Origin: Caldipriscus sp964426895
GTDB taxonomy: Bacteria > Hydrothermota > Hydrothermia > LBFQ01
Length of the DNA: 14,160 nt
Direction of reading: 5' to 3'
NCBI GenBank assembly: GCA_964426895.1
Contig: CAYRSH010000041.1
Span: 1-14,160, forward strand
Shown here: one piece after another, positions 9,101 through 14,160 of the stretch
How the letters are laid out: the number at the start of each line of letters is the position of its first letter
Position numbering within the stretch: the first letter of the stretch is position 1
Notes under the pieces: generated by a model
What the model was told of the DNA's origin: nothing
What the model saw: only the letters and a program-made list of their open reading frames with translations
Databases searched by the model: none
Translations under genes and position numbers: made by a program

Positions 9101-9220
9101 GGTTCAGGTGTTATGAAGAGGTTGGCCGCCCCGATGATAGGTGGTGTATTTTTCGCGTTAATATTGGTTTTGATTGTATATCCGGCGATATACAAGGTAA
9201 TTTACGGGAGGGGGAAATGA
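6146..9220 (+). CDS. cusA: CusA-like heavy-metal RND efflux pump, Cu(I)/Ag(I) type
   Basis: This is the inner-membrane proton-driven pump of the HME-RND family, 1024 residues (E. coli CusA is 1047). An N-terminal membrane helix is followed by the family signature around TPLDAIPDISDTQVII. The TM4 proton-relay segment reads GVMVDAGIVMVEN, with D401 and E408. It has the single-Asp pattern of CusA-type pumps rather than the two-Asp pattern of CzcA-type divalent-metal pumps. Methionines M563 (LLYMPSS), M613 (SMIETT) and M662 (VDMLSTG) match E. coli M573, M623 and M672 in context and with identical 50- and 49-residue spacing. In CusA these bind Cu(I)/Ag(I), so substrate assignment is good. Hydrophobic clusters near 335-360, 370-410, 440-500, 525-545 and 870-1015 fit the two six-helix halves. 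Its start overlaps the adaptor stop by one base, with AGGGG nine bases upstream. Confidence 0.96.
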   Translation: MDKLIRWVLKNPFLTLTLTAFLVLLGVITVYRTPLDAIPDISDTQVIIEAKWEGQDPTTVEDQVTYPIVSAMLSAPKTKAVRGFSMPNKSLIYVIFEDGTDIYWARSRVLEYLSGISLPEGVSLRLGPDATALGWVFMYALVDTSGKNDISFLRTFNDFYLRYRILSADGVSDVASVGGYLKEYQVDIDPYKLRAYGLTLNDVIEAVKGSNMQSGGRVIEVSERYYMVRGLGYIKSTEDLEKAVVKTDPETGANIKLGDVAIVQVGPALQEGAADLDGKGEVVGGIVIMRNGENALRVINNVKRVLSETPLPEGVKFVITYDRSELVKKAVGTLFKTLVEESMVVLIVVAIFLFTIRGSIPIVVFLPIALIIPYIFIYAMRITTNIMSLGGMALSIGVMVDAGIVMVENAFKHLEKDTPKTFGEKLEIVYKAISEVAPSLFSSLAIITISFLPVFALTGEEGRLFKPLAFTKTLTMAVATILSITLMPVLILLILPNRVRGETQNHINTILHKLYEPIFNLTIKYPYVFIGAWVVMSVMAFIILRKIPSEFMPPLEEGSLLYMPSSVAGVPLDKGIEILRKQDSILKTFPEVERVFGKIGRADNPTDPAHLSMIETTILLKPEKEWRKGMTIEKLIGEMNEKLQFPGWVNTWGMPIRIRVDMLSTGIRTPVGVKVLGNDPYKVESLAVEVERILSGLKETQTAFADRSSKMLYVDIIPKREKLAEYGLSVSDLMGIIGKVIGGMPIDYAVKGRERYPIRVRLARDFRDEVEDIRDLEFITPTGALVSLGSVADVKISQAPSVIKSDNGFIASYVYVFPKGDIGMGEYVDRAEKVLKEKLKLPPGYSFVFSGQYENLKRAQQTMEIILPLTLIIIFILLYMNFRSFFKSILVILSVPFTLFGAFGLMYILGYKMSIASWVGVIALLGLAAELGVIMIMFMDLGLKEHPYDPLKGIYEGALRRLRPKVMTATTTFMSLIPIMFETDIGSGVMKRLAAPMIGGVFFALILVLIVYPAIYKVIYGRGK

Positions 9221-10314
9221 TAGTAATCCTCGCTTTAGCATTTGATGATTATTTAAAGGGTGTTAAAAACCATCCGCAGATAAAGGGGTATGAAAGCGGT
9301 GTTGAGGTGTATTCCGGAAGGGTTATAATGGATGTGTTCCCACCCAACCCGACGCTAACATACAACGCCATGTTTATGCCGGGGGCAATATCCTTAAACC
9401 AACCAATACCCCTTTCATGGCCTATAAAATCCCTTTCAAGTGTGGAAACCAAAAGGGCAATGGAATACCACTACTTGGGACTTGAAAACGAGTTCCTTTT
9501 TATGGCCATAAACTCATACCTTGATGCGGTGTATTTACAGGAAAAAATAAGGATATTGGAGGGAATATTGAAGAACCTGCAAAGCGTTTATAAGAGTATA
9601 TCCGCCCTTTACAAAGTTGGGAAAATCCCGGAAAGCGACTTAAAGAGAATAGAGGCAAAGATGAATGTGATTTCCGCAGATATAGAGGGGGCAAGGGGTG
9701 AATTGCTCGGAAAAATGAAACTCGTGGAATACTTTTATGGAAAATCCGTTGATAGTTTGGAATTCCCACCCATTGATACCCTACCCGAACTTGAAAGTTT
9801 GTTAAGAGATGTTGAAAAATCCCCTTACATTAAATCCCAACATCATGCAAGGCGTTCTTCATACTACAACAGGCTTTCATCAATCCTATCCTTAACCCCC
9901 GTTTTATCACCGGAAATTCTTTACAATAAAGGCAAAATATCCTTTTCCCTATCGGTTGAGATCCCCCTATGGCTTCCCAAATATTTTGGGGATTTAAAGG
10001 GTTCTCAAAGCGAATACAAAATGCAAGAGTACCTTTACCGAAGTGTTAAATCAAGGATAAATTCCGAGGTTTATTCGGAATATGAGGCCTATGTTTCGGC
10101 TTTGAATAGATTGAAATCCCTTGAAATGTCTTTAAAAGGACTTGAAAAGGCTTACTTTTCCGAGCTCTCAAAGTATAAAACAACGGGTGCTGGTACTACG
10201 GATTATCTATTCGTTCAAAACGATATACTTGAAACCGAATTGGCGATAATAAAGGAAAAACTTGAAGTTATAAGAAGGGTATATAGGGTTAAATCGCTTC
10301 TTGGGACTATTTAA
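9217..10314 (+). CDS. cusC: TolC/CusC-family outer-membrane factor of the Cu/Ag efflux system
   Basis: This is the outer-membrane channel partner of the adaptor and pump. At 365 residues it is short for the family (commonly above 410). The N-terminus is a minimal hydrophobic stretch (MIVILALAF) that may act as a very short signal peptide. No lipobox is seen. Two similar halves are visible: a beta segment (about 33-70, with SLNQPIPLSWPIKS) then a long helical hairpin (about 75-175), and a second beta segment (about 235-255, FSLSVEIPLWLPKY) then a second hairpin (about 258-363). This two-repeat arrangement is the OMF hallmark. The ATG overlaps the pump stop by four bases and is preceded by GGGAGGGGG, so coupled translation is likely. 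Its 3' end overlaps the convergent lipoprotein gene by eight bases. The family is well supported. The symbol is inferred from operon context. Confidence 0.85.
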   Translation: MIVILALAFDDYLKGVKNHPQIKGYESGVEVYSGRVIMDVFPPNPTLTYNAMFMPGAISLNQPIPLSWPIKSLSSVETKRAMEYHYLGLENEFLFMAINSYLDAVYLQEKIRILEGILKNLQSVYKSISALYKVGKIPESDLKRIEAKMNVISADIEGARGELLGKMKLVEYFYGKSVDSLEFPPIDTLPELESLLRDVEKSPYIKSQHHARRSSYYNRLSSILSLTPVLSPEILYNKGKISFSLSVEIPLWLPKYFGDLKGSQSEYKMQEYLYRSVKSRINSEVYSEYEAYVSALNRLKSLEMSLKGLEKAYFSELSKYKTTGAGTTDYLFVQNDILETELAIIKEKLEVIRRVYRVKSLLGTI

Positions 10315-11899
10315 ACTCCCAGAATGACCTTTCCATCTTTTTCCAACCCATTTCTTCAAGGGTTTTTTGCACATCGTAATCTCCATATGGGGCTTCAATT
10401 ATGTTTCCGAAATCCCTTTCCCTATAAAAATCACCCCCATGGTCGTCAAGGCGGAATATTTCCCCGGTTTCCGGGTCTCTGGTGAAGACATGCTCGCCCA
10501 GAGCGTTTGTCCAAGCGGTGTTCATATCGGATACAAACTCGTTCCCCTCAGAAATCATTTCCCTCCAAGTCTCGGATTCTTCCCTTATTGAGGAAAGGTA
10601 GTTTTGAAAGGCTTGCGCTTCCCTCCTCCTCTCCTCAATTATCTTCATAGTTAAAGCGTTTAGCCTTTTGTTTTCCGTCATAAACCTCTGGTTTGCAATT
10701 TCCAACCATTGGGGGTTATAAAAATTGGAGTTTAAAAAGGATATTGCTATTCTTGAAAACTCAACCTGCCTTTTCTCCGGCATTTGGAATGTAAAAACAA
10801 ATATAGACCCACCGCTATACCCATTGGAAATTCCAAGCATATCCGTATTTCCAAAACCGGCCAACGAACAAAACCCTAAGCCATACCTAAGGGTATCCCC
10901 CTTAACGGCTTTAATATATATTTTGTAAGCCATACTTTTCCCCCCGGGTACCATAGAGGGTGGAGCATTTAACCTTTGATAATCAATGTCCTCAACATTC
11001 CAACCCTTATCCCAAATCAAGTTTGTAATAAGGTTTTGGCAGGTTTTTTGGGATTCTACGCTTAAAAACCCCTCTGTTCTCCAAACTTTACCGTTTAGGT
11101 TATAAACCGTAAAAGCGGAATACCCCATAGGGCTACCGACATAAGAGGATGTAAAGTTAAAACCGTCCAACCTTAGAAATTCCCCGGTTGTATCCCCAAC
11201 AAGGGAATAGGAAACCCCCCAAGCTGTTCCCAATTTTATAACACTTCCGTTAAACCTATACCCCTCCGGGACCAAGGAATACATGGCAACTATTCCCGAT
11301 GGGTCAATGATTGAATCCACGGTAAATGGGATACGGTAAGATGGTGGGAGTGTATGGAAACTACCAACTATTTCTTTAAGTTGATTGAGGTACAAGGTAT
11401 CGTATTTTGAAGGGTATAACATGGCGGATACCCGGGTGTATTTCTTTCCACCCGTAAGGACGAATATGGCGTCATACTCCCCCTTGCCCTCGTTAATGGC
11501 AAACTTGTAAGGAAAGCGGATTTTTCTTAAATATATAGCCCTTTCGTTTTCTTTACCCTCTTTATAGAGAACCTCCGTGCCGTTTAGTACATAAGGGTAT
11601 AAATCCCTTTTTAGGGATTCAAAAACTTCATCTATGCTTCCCCGGGCAAATGCAACCATACCGGAATAACCCTTATCGTTATACGCGTAAAATATTCCAC
11701 CAACGGTTTTAACCGTCCAATTCTTATGGTATCTAACATAATAGCCGTTTATGGGATCTACGAATACACCCTTGCCTTTAAGAAGGGAATCCAAACCCAC
11801 ATTTGCACTTTCCGGGAGTTTAAACTCAAACCTTTCTTTTTTCTTAGAACCTTTAACGCAAGTTGTTAAAATCAGAAGAAAAATTATAACTTTGCGCAT
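10307..11899 (-). CDS. Large lipoprotein of unknown function
   Basis: The product has 530 residues. The N-terminus MRKVIIFLLILTTC is a clear lipoprotein signal with C14 as the lipidated cysteine. Residues about 50-195 (starting GVFVDPINGYYVRYHKNW and ending near IVGSFHTLP) have the layout of Mog1/PsbP-like domains, but this is only a resemblance. A second region (about 210-385) looks beta-rich, starting near SLVPEGYRFNGSVIKLG. The C-terminal part (about 396-460) is a charged helical stretch, then DPETGE (475-480) and a short tail. Proteins with a helical segment leading into such a motif occur in many bacteria as hypothetical surface proteins. The ATG is preceded by TATAAT eight bases upstream and has no Shine-Dalgarno site, so it is probably its own leaderless transcription unit, although it lies 22 bases downstream of the Uma2 array on the same strand. 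I assign no function. Confidence 0.8.
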   Translation of the reverse strand: MRKVIIFLLILTTCVKGSKKKERFEFKLPESANVGLDSLLKGKGVFVDPINGYYVRYHKNWTVKTVGGIFYAYNDKGYSGMVAFARGSIDEVFESLKRDLYPYVLNGTEVLYKEGKENERAIYLRKIRFPYKFAINEGKGEYDAIFVLTGGKKYTRVSAMLYPSKYDTLYLNQLKEIVGSFHTLPPSYRIPFTVDSIIDPSGIVAMYSLVPEGYRFNGSVIKLGTAWGVSYSLVGDTTGEFLRLDGFNFTSSYVGSPMGYSAFTVYNLNGKVWRTEGFLSVESQKTCQNLITNLIWDKGWNVEDIDYQRLNAPPSMVPGGKSMAYKIYIKAVKGDTLRYGLGFCSLAGFGNTDMLGISNGYSGGSIFVFTFQMPEKRQVEFSRIAISFLNSNFYNPQWLEIANQRFMTENKRLNALTMKIIEERRREAQAFQNYLSSIREESETWREMISEGNEFVSDMNTAWTNALGEHVFTRDPETGEIFRLDDHGGDFYRERDFGNIIEAPYGDYDVQKTLEEMGWKKMERSFWEFK

Positions 11900-11907
11900 A
11901 GGTTAGA

Positions 11908-11913
11908 ATTATA
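11908..11913 (-). promoter_or_regulatory. -10 element of the lipoprotein gene (leaderless)
   Basis: On the minus strand this is a perfect TATAAT, eight bases before the lipoprotein ATG (11899), within the 22-base gap after the last Uma2 gene. No Shine-Dalgarno site lies between. A TTGAAG at 11934-11939 is a possible -35, but the 20-base spacing is long. Confidence 0.5.
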
Positions 11914-11921
11914 CGGGTGTT

Positions 11922-12473
11922 TTAAAAAATCTCCTTCAAATCAACCTCCAAGCCTTTTAAAACCTTGCTTTTAACCTTACCTTCCTTTTCGGCAAATGAA
12001 TATAGTTCATACTCACCGCTCTCACCCAAAGCCCATACCTCTATAACCCTTTCACCCGGATATACTATCCAGTATTCCTTAATCCCAAATTCTTCATATA
12101 TTTTAAACTTCTCGTATCTGTCCCTCTTAAAACTACCCAGTGATACTATTTCAACAACCAAGTCAGGAGCCCCGAACAGACGACCATCTTTTATGTTTTT
12201 TAAGTTTTCGTTTGATATAAACACTATATCGGGTTGAACAACGACATTTTCCGAAAGTATGACATCAAAGGGTGATGGTAAAACTTTTCCAATTTGCTGT
12301 CTATTTACATATTCCCTTATTTTTGCAAATATCCCACCTAATATATCCTGATGTTCAAAGTTTGGTGCAGGCATTTCTTCTAACCTCCCGTTAATAATCT
12401 CATAACGCTTGTCATCTTCAAGTTTTAAGTAATCCTCATAAGTCCAAAGTTTTTCCTTAACTTCCGCTTTCAT
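11922..12473 (-). CDS. Uma2/DUF820 family putative endonuclease, copy 1 (last in array)
   Basis: The product has 183 residues and belongs to the Uma2 (DUF820) family, which has a PD-(D/E)XK nuclease fold. Its cellular role is unsettled. Family marks include WTYEDYLKL near the N-terminus, QPDIVFIS with D82, APDLVVEIVS with D104 and E108, K122 in RYEKFKIYEEF, then KEYWIVYPG. These acidic residues and the lysine form the expected active site, so the copy looks intact. Its Shine-Dalgarno site lies in the end of copy 2, which it overlaps by ATGA. The C-terminus (GESGEYELYSFAEKEGKVKS) resembles those of copy 2 and, in the visible part, copy 5. Residues 77-111 are encoded by DNA identical to copy 4. 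It ends KEIF without the final Gly/Lys of the others, and no Uma2 gene follows. Confidence 0.88.
   Translation of the reverse strand: MKAEVKEKLWTYEDYLKLEDDKRYEIINGRLEEMPAPNFEHQDILGGIFAKIREYVNRQQIGKVLPSPFDVILSENVVVQPDIVFISNENLKNIKDGRLFGAPDLVVEIVSLGSFKRDRYEKFKIYEEFGIKEYWIVYPGERVIEVWALGESGEYELYSFAEKEGKVKSKVLKGLEVDLKEIF
12141..12244 (-). repeat. 104-bp perfect repeat, unit in Uma2 copy 1
   Basis: This segment, covering codons 77-111 of copy 1, is identical base for base to 13779-13882 in copy 4. It encodes the catalytic core from QPDIVF to LVVEIVS. Flanking DNA diverges on both sides, and copies 2 and 3 differ at many positions in the same region. The simplest reading is recent gene conversion or recombination between copies. 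Confidence 0.95.
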
Positions 12474-13024
12474 CCAAATACCTCCTTTATATCAACCTCT
12501 AAACCCTCTAAAACTTTGCTCTTAACTTTACCCTCTTTCTCGGCGAAAGAATAAAGTTCATACTTTCCGCTTTCACCCAAAACCCATACCTCCATTGCCT
12601 TTTCATCGGGATATACTATCCAATACTCCTTAACACCAAACTCTTCATATATCCCCTTCTTAACCACCGTGTCCCTCCTCGTCGTTGATGGCGAAACGAT
12701 TTCAACTACCAAGTCAGGAGTTCCAAACAAACGGCCTTCTTTTATGTTTTTTAAGTCTTCGCTTGATACAAACACTATATCGGGTTGAACGATAATATTT
12801 TCTGCAAGTATTACATCAAAAGGCGATGGTAGGACTTTTCCAAGTTTTTTTAATTTAACAAACCCAAACATTATATAAGCCAAAACCATTAATATGTCCT
12901 GATGCTCAAAACCCGGTGCAGGCATTTCTTCTAACCTCCCGTTAATAACTTCATAACGCTTATCATCATCCAACTTTAAATAATCCTCGTATGTCCAACC
13001 CTTTTCCTTAACCGTTCCTTTCAT
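12470..13024 (-). CDS. Uma2/DUF820 family putative endonuclease, copy 2
   Basis: The product has 184 residues and the same family marks as its neighbours: D82 in QPDIVFVS, D104 and E108 in TPDLVVEIVS, and KEYWIVYP. The segment after the catalytic Glu is the most divergent in the array: STTRRDTVVKKGIYEEFG replaces the DRYEKF form. K122 still aligns with the expected catalytic lysine, so activity is plausible. The internal segment at about 43-66 (ILMVLAYIMFGFVKLKKLGK) is hydrophobic and unlike the same segment in copies 3 and 4. The C-terminus is of the copy 1 type. It overlaps copies 1 and 3 by four bases at each end, and its last codons (KEVFG) carry the Shine-Dalgarno site for copy 1. Confidence 0.87.
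   Translation of the reverse strand: MKGTVKEKGWTYEDYLKLDDDKRYEVINGRLEEMPAPGFEHQDILMVLAYIMFGFVKLKKLGKVLPSPFDVILAENIIVQPDIVFVSSEDLKNIKEGRLFGTPDLVVEIVSPSTTRRDTVVKKGIYEEFGVKEYWIVYPDEKAMEVWVLGESGKYELYSFAEKEGKVKSKVLEGLEVDIKEVFG
12481..12486 (-). promoter_or_regulatory. Shine-Dalgarno site of Uma2 copy 1, inside copy 2
   Basis: AGGAGG on the minus strand lies 7 bases before ATG 12473 and is read as part of the Lys-Glu-Val codons ending copy 2. The same spacing is seen at every visible junction in the array. Confidence 0.8.
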
Positions 13025-13563
13025 TTAAATACCTCCTCAACTTTTACCTTTAAACCCTTTAAAACATAACTTTCAATCTCCCCTTTTTCGGATGCCACGG
13101 AATGCAAAATATACTTTCCTCTTTTTAGGCACCAAACTTCTATCGTTTTTTCTCCAGGCAATAATATCCAATACTCTTTAACCTTAAATTCCTCATAAAC
13201 TTTAAACTTTTCATATCTGTCCCTTGTATAACTGTTTGGAGAAACTACCTCAACAACAATGTCCGGACTACCATATATACGATCGCCTATTATACCTTTA
13301 TTTTCCGTAAGAATCACTATAACATCCGGCTGAACAACAACATCGTTTGACAAAACCACATCTACCGGGGATATTATAACTTCACCTTTATCTCCAACCT
13401 TTTTATCCAAAATTTTGTATATAACGCCTACAATTCTTTGATGGCTTACCGAAGGTGCCGGCATTTCCATCAACCTCCCTTTAATAATCTCATAACGCTT
13501 GTCATCTTCAAGTTTCAAATAATCCTCATAAGTCCAAAGTTTTTCTTTAACCGTTCCTTTCAT
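13021..13563 (-). CDS. Uma2/DUF820 family putative endonuclease, copy 3
   Basis: The product has 180 residues and is the shortest and most divergent of the complete copies in its central part. Candidate active-site residues are D80 (QPDVIV), D101 and E105 (SPDIVVEVVS), and K119 (RYEKFKVYEEF). The variable segment (RIVGVIYKILDKKVGDKGEV) is shorter than in the others, which accounts for the reduced length. The N-terminal 25 residues are nearly those of copy 1, and the C-terminus (RGKYILHSVASEKGEIES) is of the copy 4 type. It overlaps both neighbours by ATGA. Its start is supported by AGGAGG seven bases upstream, within the last codons of copy 4. Functional assignment stops at the family level. 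Confidence 0.87.
   Translation of the reverse strand: MKGTVKEKLWTYEDYLKLEDDKRYEIIKGRLMEMPAPSVSHQRIVGVIYKILDKKVGDKGEVIISPVDVVLSNDVVVQPDVIVILTENKGIIGDRIYGSPDIVVEVVSPNSYTRDRYEKFKVYEEFKVKEYWILLPGEKTIEVWCLKRGKYILHSVASEKGEIESYVLKGLKVKVEEVFK
13032..13037 (-). promoter_or_regulatory. Shine-Dalgarno site of Uma2 copy 2, inside copy 3
   Basis: AGGAGG on the minus strand lies 7 bases before ATG 13024 and is encoded in the Glu-Glu-Val codons near the end of copy 3. Confidence 0.8.
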
Positions 13564-14111
13564 CCGAACACCTCCTCAACCTTTACCTTTAAGCCCTTTA
13601 AAACGCAGCTTTCAACTTCACCCTTTTCAACGGCAACGGAATGTAAAACATACTTACCTTCCTTCAAACACCATACCTCTATTACTTTTTCACCTGGTAA
13701 AACTATCCAATACTCTTTAACCCCAAATTCCTCGTATATCCTAAACTTCTCATATCTATCCTTCCTATAACTGCCCGTTGATACTATTTCAACAACCAAG
13801 TCAGGAGCCCCGAACAGACGACCATCTTTTATGTTTTTTAAGTTTTCGTTTGATATAAACACTATATCGGGTTGAACAACGATGTTTTCGGCAAGAATAA
13901 CATCAAATGGGGCATGTATTATTACTCCTGCTTTCTTGCCAATAACATATGAATACATAACAAACTCCAATTTTATAGATATGATTTGATGTTCAAAATT
14001 TGGTGCAGGCATTTCTTCTAACCTCCCGTTAATGACCTCACAACGCTTGTCATCTTCAAGTTTTAAGTAATCTTTATAGGTCCAGGTCTTCTCCTTTACT
14101 TCCATTTTCAT
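13560..14111 (-). CDS. Uma2/DUF820 family putative endonuclease, copy 4 (mosaic)
   Basis: The product has 183 residues. The active-site set is complete: D82 (QPDIVFIS), D104 and E108 (APDLVVEIVS), K122 (RYEKFRIYEEF), followed by KEYWIVLPG. The copy is a mosaic. Residues 77-111 are encoded by DNA identical to copy 1, while the C-terminus (EGKYVLHSVAVEKGEVES and VLKGLKVKVEEVFG) matches copy 3 rather than copy 1. The variable segment (IISIKLEFVMYSYVIGKKAG) is unlike any other copy. The start has AGGAGG seven bases upstream, inside the partial copy 5, whose stop overlaps this ATG by four bases. What the nuclease acts on is unknown. Confidence 0.88.
   Translation of the reverse strand: MKMEVKEKTWTYKDYLKLEDDKRCEVINGRLEEMPAPNFEHQIISIKLEFVMYSYVIGKKAGVIIHAPFDVILAENIVVQPDIVFISNENLKNIKDGRLFGAPDLVVEIVSTGSYRKDRYEKFRIYEEFGVKEYWIVLPGEKVIEVWCLKEGKYVLHSVAVEKGEVESCVLKGLKVKVEEVFG
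13571..13576 (-). promoter_or_regulatory. Shine-Dalgarno site of Uma2 copy 3, inside copy 4
   Basis: AGGAGG on the minus strand lies 7 bases before ATG 13563, read within the Glu-Glu-Val codons that end copy 4. Confidence 0.8.
13779..13882 (-). repeat. 104-bp perfect repeat, unit in Uma2 copy 4
   Basis: This is the partner of 12141-12244 in copy 1, in the same orientation and the same codon positions (77-111). The two units are about 1.6 kb apart, so they could also support deletion or duplication of the intervening copies by homologous recombination. Confidence 0.95.
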
Positions 14112-14160
14112 CCAAACACCTCCTTTAAATCAACCTCAAAGCCTTCTAAAACTTTGCTTT
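14108..14160 (-). CDS. Uma2 family putative endonuclease, copy 5 (partial, runs off right edge)
   Basis: Only the last 16 codons and the stop are in the window. They read SKVLEGFEVDLKEVFG then TGA at 14108-14110. This closely matches the C-termini of copies 1 and 2 (SKVLKGLEVDLKEIF and SKVLEGLEVDIKEVFG), so the identification is firm despite the short length. The stop overlaps the start of copy 4 by ATGA, and its Lys-Glu-Val codons hold the Shine-Dalgarno site for copy 4. The array therefore continues beyond the window, and its first gene and promoter are not visible. Confidence 0.85.
   Translation of the reverse strand, partial: SKVLEGFEVDLKEVFG
14119..14124 (-). promoter_or_regulatory. Shine-Dalgarno site of Uma2 copy 4, inside copy 5
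   Basis: AGGAGG on the minus strand lies 7 bases before ATG 14111, encoded within the last codons of the partial copy 5. Confidence 0.8.

Noticed and set aside
472..9195. Many open frames of 60-140 codons antisense to dnaE and the efflux genes
   Set aside because: They lie entirely inside strongly conserved genes, lack ribosome sites and family features, and follow from the coding-strand codon bias.
11922..14160. Uma2 array as an insertion sequence or integrated mobile element
   Set aside because: No transposase, integrase, terminal inverted repeats or target duplications are visible. The repeats are the paralogous genes themselves.
11922..14160. CRISPR array
   Set aside because: Repeat units are gene-length and coding, with no short direct repeats at regular spacer intervals.

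Overview
The window reads as a compact piece of a Gram-negative, probably thermophilic bacterial chromosome. Gram-negative: it encodes a TolC-type outer-membrane factor, a predicted outer-membrane beta-barrel and two lipoproteins. Thermophile-like: proteins are rich in Lys/Glu, Arg is mostly AGG/AGA, Ile is often ATA, and genes overlap by a few bases. The style recalls uncultured thermophilic lineages such as WOR-3/Hydrothermae, but that placement is a guess from codon and gene style, not a database result.

Layout. 1-293: no recognisable gene, with a weak coding-like stretch on the minus strand at the left edge and a possible dnaE promoter. 294-4786 (+): dnaE, encoding the replicative DNA polymerase III alpha subunit, followed with a 4-base overlap by an unrecognised beta-barrel-like protein. 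4836-10314 (+): a three-gene copper/silver efflux operon (CusB-like adaptor, CusA-like RND pump, TolC/CusC-like outer-membrane factor) with 1- and 4-base overlaps. The pump carries the methionine triad of Cu(I)/Ag(I) exporters. The adaptor has an extra N-terminal methionine-rich, YtkA/FixH-like domain. 10307-11899 (-): a 530-residue lipoprotein of unknown function, convergent with and overlapping the efflux operon by 8 bases. 11922-14160 (-): a tandem array of at least five Uma2/DUF820 (PD-(D/E)XK-fold) genes, each overlapping the next by ATGA. The fifth runs off the right edge.

How it works together. The efflux operon would form a trans-envelope pump taking Cu(I)/Ag(I) from the periplasm or inner membrane to the outside. 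No copper regulator, CusF or P-type ATPase is visible here. The Uma2 array is the least ordinary part. The copies share a nearly fixed N-terminus and catalytic core but differ sharply in one internal segment. Copies 1 and 4 share a perfect 104-bp block while their C-termini belong to different classes, which points to recombination or gene conversion between copies. Each copy also encodes the Shine-Dalgarno site of the next gene within its own last codons.

Expression signals follow a pattern. The genes that appear to start transcription units (dnaE, the efflux adaptor, the lipoprotein) lack a Shine-Dalgarno site and have a TATAAT-like hexamer ending 7-10 bases before ATG, as expected for leaderless or near-leaderless mRNAs. 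Genes inside operons have purine-rich Shine-Dalgarno sites.
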